Shown here piece after piece: positions 57,895 to 64,000 of a stretch of 64,000 bases of DNA. Positions within the stretch are counted from its first letter, which is position 1, and the number at the start of each line of letters is the position of its first letter. Below the pieces are notes generated by a model that ran no database searches, had not been told where the DNA came from, and worked only from the letters and a program-made list of their open reading frames with translations. Origin of the DNA: Acidobacteriota bacterium. GTDB lineage: Bacteria > Acidobacteriota > Blastocatellia > UBA7656. The stretch spans positions 1 to 64,000 of the forward strand of contig JACQDB010000118.1 in the NCBI GenBank assembly GCA_016201275.1, written 5' to 3'. Both the position numbers and the translations under genes were made by a program.

Positions 57895-60585
57895 TTATGG
57901 GCCTTCCTGTAGATCAATTTTCAGAAAGCTTGAGGCATCACCGGTGATAAGGATGAAATCGCGTCCGCCAATCTTGACTCGGGCGACGCCTTCGGGCTTC
58001 ATCTTGGCTTCGAGTTTCGATAACTCCTGCGGCAGGGCATCGGGTTTGCTGCTATCGGTTTCGCCCGTCCATTCATAGAGGGCGAAATCTTTTACTTCGC
58101 CTTGCGCCTCGGCTCCGGCGATAATCAAAAAGGCTCCGGCGCGGCTGTCGTATTGAATGTCACGAATCCCCAAGCCGCCCAGCGGAATCAGCATGGCCGG
58201 TTCGCTGATTAAATTTTGCGTCGTAAACGCGCCACGCGGGTCGCGCAGTTTGATCGGCACCAGCAAAGCATTGCCGTTTACCACCGGCGAACGGAAGCCT
58301 AAAATCAACCGGTCATGCACGGCGTCCCAAGCCATCCCTTCGATGTTGATGCCGCCTTCATTGTAGGGCAAAGCTGCCACCGCTTTTAACTCCTGCACGT
58401 TGGCGACGAGAAAATCTCGTATCCCCGTCATGACTTCCGGTTGCCCCTGCACCGCCTGCGTCAAAGGGTCCAAGGTGAAGCGCAGCAAACAATTCTCGTC
58501 GCCGGCCTCTGGATGCGATAACGAACTCATGAGGTAGAAGAACGAGCCGCCGTAGGCGATGCTTTCCGGGTCATCCACCTTGGCACCAAAGACTATCGGT
58601 TTAATGGGACCGGCCTGATTGCCATTGGCATTGATCGGCATCCAGTAAATCTCTGCCGATTTTCCGTTGTCCACGAAATAGACGCCTTCCGCATTGGGAA
58701 CTTGCACCGCCCCGGAGGCTTCAAATTTGCCGCCTTCAAAAGCGCTGCCAGGAGTAGCCGCCGCCAACTTCAATTTCGGATGCCCTTTTTTGCTTAACTC
58801 AATCTTGCCGTTGTTGGCATTTGAGCCGCTGTTGGAGCCGCCGGAGCGCATGACCATAATGGTTAAAACTACGGTCAGTACCGCGCTCATCACGGTTGCC
58901 AGTATGCCGCCGATGGCGCGTATATAGGCCGCTTTAATGCGCTCTTTCTCTTTGTCTTTTTCTTTCTCTTTTTTCTTTTTCTTTTTGCCTTTGTCGTCCA
59001 CTTCATCCGCTGGCTCTGTCTCGATGGCACCGCCAGGCGATGCCTGTGGCGGCGGTTCTTGCAGCGGCGGCGCGTGTGGAGGCGTTACCGGCAAGGCGAT
59101 GGGAGCCGCCAACTCTTGATCGAAAGTTGACTGCGCTTGATCGGCGGGGATGGAACGCCGACGTACTTCTTCCAGCGCTGCGGGCGATAAAATCGCCGTA
59201 ACATTTTCGGGCGTCTCTGCGGTATTGCGGAACGTCCATACGGTTTGCCCCATCTGTATGCTGTCGCCGTGCTTCAAGGTGCGTGCGTGCGTCGTCAAGC
59301 GTTCGCCATTGACAAAAGTGCCGTTGCGACTGCCCAAATCCACTATGCTGTAACCGCCATCGCGAAACAAAATAATCGCATGGGTGTTGCTCACTGTCGG
59401 GTCGGTCAAAATAATGTGATTGTGCGCCGCCTTGCCGATTTCGGTTTCGTGTTGGTTGATTGGGTATTCAATCTGGTCGCCGCTGGGCAAGACGCCAACC
59501 AGTTTGGGGCCATAATGGCGTTCCAATCGCTCGACCATTTCACCGGCAGTCACCAGGCGTATGAGGACTTTCGGATGCACTCGCTGTTTGACTTCATCGA
59601 GAGCTTGAACATCGGTGGGGTCGGCAACCGCCAGCGTCAGTTGTTGCGCCGTTTGACTGACGGGAAAAACCCAGGCAGCCAGCGCCAGCTTGATCGGAAA
59701 TTTGGCGATCAAGCTTTCCTCTATTTCCGCCTCCTGCAAATTAACGATGGGAATTTGAAAAGCGCGGCTCATCAAATCGCGCAGCTTGTCAGCGCTGATC
59801 ACTTTTTCTTCAATCAAGGTGCGATACAATCTACGCCCTCTTGCGGCAGCACCGCGAAGGTTGTCCACATCGCTTTGCGTCAATAATTTTTCCGTCACCA
59901 ACGCATATGCCAGCGCGTCTTCGGTCACCGGCAGCGGCGCGACCTGCCCGACAGCGGTGGTATCGGGCATTTGAATCATGCCGGTTTCGCTGTAATCGGC
60001 GAAGCGAAAAGTCAACCGCGTGACGCCCATGCCAATCACGTCGCCGTGATTCAACTGTTGCGCTGCGACGAGGCGTTTGCCGTTGACTGAAGTGCCGTTG
60101 CGACTGCCGATGTCGCGTATCGTATAGCCGCCGTTTTCCACGCGAATCACCGCATGAGCCGTTGATACGGCGGGGTCGGCAATCACTATGTCATTGCGCG
60201 GCCCTTTGCCGATTTGGGTTTCGAGCTTGGCGAGTTCGCGGTCAAAGACATCGCTGGTCGGCAAGACGATTCGCAATACGGCTTTGTGTGGCACGGTTGA
60301 ATCCGGCGGCGGGGTCGGCTGGGTGGTCTCCAGCATATCTATCACTACGGTTTGATTATTGGGTGGAATCTCCTGATTGACGACAGCAATCGCCGAATTG
60401 ATCTCCAGCGTCTGCACCTCTTCCGCTGGCGCACTCAAAGCCGCTTGGGCAACTTCCGCCGAGGGATTGCCAATTACGATTCCTTGAGCGGCATAGTAGG
60501 AATGCAAATCCTGTCCGCAACGATTACAGAATCGCTGGCCTTCGGGCGCAACCGGAGCATGGCACTGCGGGCATTCAAAATTCAT
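57895..60585 (-). CDS. Zinc ribbon-FHA-GspE_N-FHA-TM protein with C-terminal propeller-like domain
   Basis: The 896-aa protein has an N-terminal zinc ribbon (CPQCHAP...CNRCG), an FHA domain (GKGPRNDIVIADP, RDIGSRNGTSVNG), a GspE/MshE N-terminal-like domain (about 225-365, RRLYRTLIEEKVISADKL), a second FHA (DLGSRNGTFVNG), a Pro- and Lys-rich linker (KKKKKKEKEKDKEKER) and one membrane helix near 585 (ATVMSAVLTVVLTIMVM). The exported last 300 residues resemble DUF3616 (GMAWDAVHDRLILGFRSPVV). FHA binds phosphothreonine; the GspE_N part may bind cyclic di-GMP. It probably couples cytoplasmic signals to an outside domain. No phosphorylating kinase lies next to it. Confidence 0.82.
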   Translation of the reverse strand: MNFECPQCHAPVAPEGQRFCNRCGQDLHSYYAAQGIVIGNPSAEVAQAALSAPAEEVQTLEINSAIAVVNQEIPPNNQTVVIDMLETTQPTPPPDSTVPHKAVLRIVLPTSDVFDRELAKLETQIGKGPRNDIVIADPAVSTAHAVIRVENGGYTIRDIGSRNGTSVNGKRLVAAQQLNHGDVIGMGVTRLTFRFADYSETGMIQMPDTTAVGQVAPLPVTEDALAYALVTEKLLTQSDVDNLRGAAARGRRLYRTLIEEKVISADKLRDLMSRAFQIPIVNLQEAEIEESLIAKFPIKLALAAWVFPVSQTAQQLTLAVADPTDVQALDEVKQRVHPKVLIRLVTAGEMVERLERHYGPKLVGVLPSGDQIEYPINQHETEIGKAAHNHIILTDPTVSNTHAIILFRDGGYSIVDLGSRNGTFVNGERLTTHARTLKHGDSIQMGQTVWTFRNTAETPENVTAILSPAALEEVRRRSIPADQAQSTFDQELAAPIALPVTPPHAPPLQEPPPQASPGGAIETEPADEVDDKGKKKKKKEKEKDKEKERIKAAYIRAIGGILATVMSAVLTVVLTIMVMRSGGSNSGSNANNGKIELSKKGHPKLKLAAATPGSAFEGGKFEASGAVQVPNAEGVYFVDNGKSAEIYWMPINANGNQAGPIKPIVFGAKVDDPESIAYGGSFFYLMSSLSHPEAGDENCLLRFTLDPLTQAVQGQPEVMTGIRDFLVANVQELKAVAALPYNEGGINIEGMAWDAVHDRLILGFRSPVVNGNALLVPIKLRDPRGAFTTQNLISEPAMLIPLGGLGIRDIQYDSRAGAFLIIAGAEAQGEVKDFALYEWTGETDSSKPDALPQELSKLEAKMKPEGVARVKIGGRDFILITGDASSFLKIDLQEGP

Positions 60586-60864
60586 AATGTTTGGCTTCCG
60601 CCTACCTCAAATTATTTCGTCAAGCTCGATGAAATAGCTCTGGCCTGATAATGCCTTCTTCTCAATCCCTTTCGCAAGTACGCCAAGATAAAGAATGGAT
60701 GACCGGCGACTTGAAGGCCGTGATAGCGCGCAGTATAGCGGCTCGATTGGTCAAAATCAAGAATCGTAAATTCATGAATTTCGGCTCCGTGCCAGCCGCT
60801 TAATCAGCGTTATCAAGTTTGACGCGCTTCCAATCGGTCATGTATCTTGAGGCGAACAACTATC

Positions 60865-62886
60865 ATGATGAAAAATATTATCGTCGGCACAGCAGGCCAT
60901 ATTGACCACGGAAAAACCGCTCTGGTGAAAGCCTTGACGGGGGTGGATGCAGACCGCCTCAAGGAAGAGAAGCAACGCGGCATCACCATAGATATAGGCT
61001 TTGCCGATTTGACCATAGGCGAGTTGCAATTCGGTTTTGTAGATGTGCCAGGGCACGAGCGCTTCGTCAAAAATATGCTGGCCGGAGCGCACGGCCTCGA
61101 TTTGGTGATGCTCATCGTCGCGGCGGATGAATCCATCATGCCGCAGACCCGCGAGCATTTTGATATTTGTCGTTTGTTGCAGGTACAAAGCGGATTGGTC
61201 GCTTTGACCAAAGCTGATTTGGTGGATGAAGAACTGCTCGAATTGGCCAGAGCCGAAGTCGAAGATTTCGTGCAAGGTTCATTCCTCGCAGACGCGCCGA
61301 TTATTGCCGTCAGTTCCCGCACCGGCGCGGGACTTGATGAATTAAAAACCGCGCTGGTCAAATTGGCGGCTGACCTGCAGCCCAAAAACCTTACGGCAAC
61401 GCCACGTCTGCCGGTTGACCGCAGCTTTTCTATCAAAGGATTCGGCACTGTGGTGACCGGAACCTTGATTGCCGGAGAGTTGAAAAACGGCGATGAAATC
61501 GAAGTCTTGCCCGAAGGCGCACGCACTCGTGTACGCAATCTGCAAACTCACGGGCGCAACACCGAAGTTGCTCATGCCGGTCAACGCACTGCCGTGAATC
61601 TGCAAGGCATCAGCAAAGAGCAGGCTGAACGCGGCAGCGTATTGACGCTGGTGGGACGCTTGCAAACCACTTCTATGCTTGATGTGCGCCTTGATTTACT
61701 GGCCGGTGCGCCGCGTCCTTTGACGCATCGCGCCCGCGTCCGTTTGCATCATCAAACCCGCGAGGTGATGGCCAGAGTCTCCTTGATGGCGGATAGCGAA
61801 TTGCGGAGAGCGGATTCCCAAGAGCAACCGGGGATTCATCGGCCAACTCCGCAACCGTACAAAAATCATGAAGGTCAAGCCACCATCCGTCATTCGCTAT
61901 CCGCCATAGAGGGGATTGCGCCGGGCGCTAGTGATTACGTGCAACTGCGGCTTGAAGAACCGATAGCCGCTTTGCCCGGCGACCGCTTCATCATTCGCAG
62001 TTATTCGCCGCAAATCACTATCGGCGGCGGCGTCATTCTGGATGCGCTGCCGCACAAGCATCGGCTGCGCGAGGCTACGGCGCGAGACTGGTTGGCGCGT
62101 TTAGAAAAGGCCGATAGTTTGCGCGAGCGCGTAGCGATTTTTATAGAGATGGCGGGCGAACAGGCGATGAACGCCAACACGATTGCCGCACGGTCTGGGG
62201 CTACCGATTCGCAGATAGACGAAATTGCCGCCGCCCTGAAAAGCGAAAAGCGCGTTGTCGAAATTTCCAAAGCGCCGCTGCTGTTGATTGCTACGCAAGC
62301 CTATCATCACTTGCTTTCGCAGGTGCAGGCGTTATTGGCCGCGCATCATAAACGCGAGCCTTTATCGTTAGGTGTCGGGCGTGAAGAAGTGCGCGAACGT
62401 CTGTTTGGCGCGCTCCAAGCGGAAATTTTTCGCTCGGTCATCACTCGCCTTGCCGATGAAAAAAAACTGATTGCCGAACGCGATATGCTGCGTCTGACTT
62501 CGCATACGCCCGCCGTCAGCGGCGCGGATGCCGACACCAAACAGGCTCTGGAAGCCGCTTTCAAGGCGGCAGGCTTGCAGGCAGGGACGCTCGAAGAGAT
62601 TGCCGCAGGGTTGAAGTTGCCGGTCACTTTGGCGCGAAAGTTTTATAATCTGTTGTTAGCCGAACGCCGCATCACGCGCATCGGCGATTTTGTTTTCCAT
62701 CAGCAAGTGATCGAAGAATTGAAACAGCGGGTTCGTTCGCAGAAAACCGTCAACCCGAAAATGGATGTTGCCGTGTTCAAGGATTTGACCGGCGGACTGT
62801 CGCGCAAGCACGCAATTCCGTTGTTGGAATTTCTCGACCGCGAACGCATCACGCGGCGCGTCGGCAACGAAAGAGAAATTCTGTAA
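60865..62886 (+). CDS. selB: Selenocysteine-specific elongation factor
   Basis: SelB delivers Sec-tRNA to UGA codons that carry a SECIS element. The GTPase domain starts [22 protein letters not shown], with [27 protein letters not shown] and LTKADLVD. The later part holds EF-Tu-like beta-barrels and C-terminal winged helices that bind the SECIS RNA. About 40 residues near 310-345 ([17 protein letters not shown]) are an insertion encoded by a palindromic repeat. The ATG pair at 60865 is preferred to TTG 60847. No selA or selC is in the window. Confidence 0.92.
   Translation: MMKNIIVGTAGHIDHGKTALVKALTGVDADRLKEEKQRGITIDIGFADLTIGELQFGFVDVPGHERFVKNMLAGAHGLDLVMLIVAADESIMPQTREHFDICRLLQVQSGLVALTKADLVDEELLELARAEVEDFVQGSFLADAPIIAVSSRTGAGLDELKTALVKLAADLQPKNLTATPRLPVDRSFSIKGFGTVVTGTLIAGELKNGDEIEVLPEGARTRVRNLQTHGRNTEVAHAGQRTAVNLQGISKEQAERGSVLTLVGRLQTTSMLDVRLDLLAGAPRPLTHRARVRLHHQTREVMARVSLMADSELRRADSQEQPGIHRPTPQPYKNHEGQATIRHSLSAIEGIAPGASDYVQLRLEEPIAALPGDRFIIRSYSPQITIGGGVILDALPHKHRLREATARDWLARLEKADSLRERVAIFIEMAGEQAMNANTIAARSGATDSQIDEIAAALKSEKRVVEISKAPLLLIATQAYHHLLSQVQALLAAHHKREPLSLGVGREEVRERLFGALQAEIFRSVITRLADEKKLIAERDMLRLTSHTPAVSGADADTKQALEAAFKAAGLQAGTLEEIAAGLKLPVTLARKFYNLLLAERRITRIGDFVFHQQVIEELKQRVRSQKTVNPKMDVAVFKDLTGGLSRKHAIPLLEFLDRERITRRVGNEREIL
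61786..61907. repeat. Palindromic repeat inserted within selB
   Basis: ATGGCGGATAGCGAAT and ATTCGCTATCCGCCAT are perfect 16-base inverted copies 90 bases apart. They enclose a region that keeps the selB frame open yet lies where the protein would otherwise run from MARVSLMA to [13 protein letters not shown]. It looks like an in-frame insertion of an intergenic-type repeat. Confidence 0.75.
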
Positions 62887-63012
62887 GGATGGTGGATGAA
62901 ATAAGACGCAATTCTTGAGGTTCAGAGTTACGCCTAAAGGCGTGAGTTGACGCAGACGCTTCACGCCTAAAGGCGTAACTCTAAACTTGCACTTTATTTC
63001 ATCCACCATCCT
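62886..63012. repeat. MITE-like palindromic element, copy 5 with a different core
   Basis: Ends AGGATGGTGGATGAAATAA and TTTATTTCATCCACCATCCT match copy 4, but the core is AGAGTTACGCCTAAAGGCGT and its complement instead of the GGGCGACC core. It overlaps the last base of the selB stop codon, and should form a long hairpin at the 3' end of its transcript. Confidence 0.82.
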
Positions 63013-63068
63013 AAGCGCCAAGCGACGGTCTTCGCCGCAAGAACCAATAAAATTTTTCAAAGGGATTT

Positions 63069-64000
63069 ATGAAACGAAAGCAATTGAAAATCAGCCTTGC
63101 CGTGGTCTTGCTATTAACGCTTGGCGTAATGGCAGCCATTGGCGCGCAAACCAAAACCAGAAGCCAGAGCGCCAAGACCGGCGCGACGACGACTGCCGTT
63201 GCCGATGATAGATTTGCTGCCGCAGAGTTTTTGCAGAAGTGCGCTATGTGTCACAAGGCTGACGGCAAAGGCGGCAACGGGGTTCCCAATTTTACCGATC
63301 CGGCCTTTCACAAGCTTCGCAGCGAGGCGCGTTTGTTGCGCTCCATCACCAACGGGCGCGGCGGTATGCCGTCTTTCAAACAGACCCTCAAGCCGACGCA
63401 GATGAAACAATTGATACATTACATACGCGGGTTTCCGGCGCGTGCGGCGCAGCCTGAAAAGCCTGCGGCTGCGCTTGACGCCAAACCCGCCGCCGCCAAT
63501 GGCGAAGGCTTATTGGAACGCGCTTTGAAAGGGCAGGCGCAGATTATTGACCTGACTCATATCATCAATGACAAGACGCCGACCTTTGGCGGCGAACGCG
63601 ATGCCTTTCGCTACGAAAAACTTTCCGACATAAAAAAAGACGGCTATGCCAGCGGCGCGTTTCGTATGCCGGAACATTTCGGCACGCACATAGATGCGCC
63701 GGGACATTTCATCGTCTGGAAAGAGACCATCGAGCGCGTCAAGGTCAAACGCCTGATTGCTCCGGCGGTGGTTTTAGACATACGCAAACAAGTCGAAGTC
63801 AATGCCGATTATCAATTGAGCGCCGCCGACATCGCCGCGTTTGAAAAGGGCGGCGCGATTCCCGAAGGCGCTGCCGTGTTGTTATTGACGGGCTGGGATA
63901 AACGCTATGCGGAGGCGGAAAAATATCGCAACGCCGATGCCAACGGGGTTCTGCATTTTCCGGGCTTTTCCGAAGAGGCGATTCAATACCTGTTACGCAA
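63069..64000 (+). CDS. Cytochrome c-cyclase (kynurenine formamidase-like) fusion, partial
   Basis: The frame is open to the window edge and is not in the track; at least 310 residues are present. A signal peptide (KISLAVVLLLTLGVMAAIG) leads to a cytochrome c domain with heme motif CAMCH (about 59) and axial methionine probably in GGMPSF. A linker rich in Ala and Pro follows, then a cyclase domain: IIDLTHIINDKTPTFGG and the metal site HFGTHIDAPGHF. Related cyclases hydrolyse N-formylkynurenine or similar amides. The combination implies a periplasmic enzyme tied to electron transfer. ATG 63069 follows AGGGA. The C-terminus is beyond the window. Confidence 0.85.
   Translation, partial: MKRKQLKISLAVVLLLTLGVMAAIGAQTKTRSQSAKTGATTTAVADDRFAAAEFLQKCAMCHKADGKGGNGVPNFTDPAFHKLRSEARLLRSITNGRGGMPSFKQTLKPTQMKQLIHYIRGFPARAAQPEKPAAALDAKPAAANGEGLLERALKGQAQIIDLTHIINDKTPTFGGERDAFRYEKLSDIKKDGYASGAFRMPEHFGTHIDAPGHFIVWKETIERVKVKRLIAPAVVLDIRKQVEVNADYQLSAADIAAFEKGGAIPEGAAVLLLTGWDKRYAEAEKYRNADANGVLHFPGFSEEAIQYLLR

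Overview
The window looks like chromosomal DNA from a member of the Acidobacteriota, most likely the Blastocatellia side of the phylum. This is inferred from a large Oar-like TonB-dependent receptor with an N-terminal carboxypeptidase-regulatory domain, a moderate GC content, many secreted proteins of unknown function, and spacers full of palindromic repeats. No rRNA, tRNA or CRISPR array was found.

Layout. 0.16-8.9 kb (minus strand) is a diaminopimelate/lysine block: asd, lysC, two secreted hypotheticals, dapB, an AT-rich hypothetical, dapA, dapD, a zinc-ribbon mini-protein and a PLP aminotransferase that probably does the DapC step. 9.4-15.9 kb (plus) holds pyrophosphatase, an AccI-like restriction-modification pair, proB-proA and a mazEF pair whose transcript is probably leaderless. 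16.2-18.8 kb holds an FmdE-like protein, then an AT-rich cassette: a putative toxin, a zinc-ribbon partner, a conserved hypothetical and an oppositely oriented 55-aa protein absent from the ORF track. The cassette abuts a decapitated receptor gene. 19.4-29.7 kb is an envelope/secretome region: a lipoprotein, a DUF3574-like protein, an Ig/LVIVD-repeat protein, a gingipain-type C25 protease and a subtilisin-type S8 protease. 29.9-32.3 kb is a second restriction-modification system whose nuclease gene carries a one-base frameshift. 32.5-41.3 kb holds a small membrane protein, a PfkB kinase, an OmpA lipoprotein, uvrC, uvrA and an exported carbonic-anhydrase-like protein. 41.6-44.8 kb holds gmhA, a cupin, a conserved protein of unknown function and a GntR regulator. 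45.7-48.8 kb is the intact Oar-like receptor with a palindromic operator upstream and a clear terminator. 48.9-56.7 kb holds a DUF2227-like membrane protein, an IS200 relic, an OmpA/coiled-coil protein and a hybrid histidine kinase coupled to an HD-GYP response regulator. 57.0-57.9 kb is a dense repeat structure. The right end has an unusual zinc ribbon-FHA-GspE_N-FHA-TM-propeller protein, selB (with a palindromic repeat inserted in its coding frame) and the start of a cytochrome c-cyclase fusion running off the window.

The strongest points for follow-up are the repeat biology (MITE-like families with shared ends and exchangeable cores, a nested inverted array, a repeat inside selB), the compact toxin/zinc-ribbon/mini-protein cassette, the two restriction-modification systems, and the FHA/GspE_N/propeller protein. 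No family assignment was checked against a database; all come from motifs and remembered family patterns.
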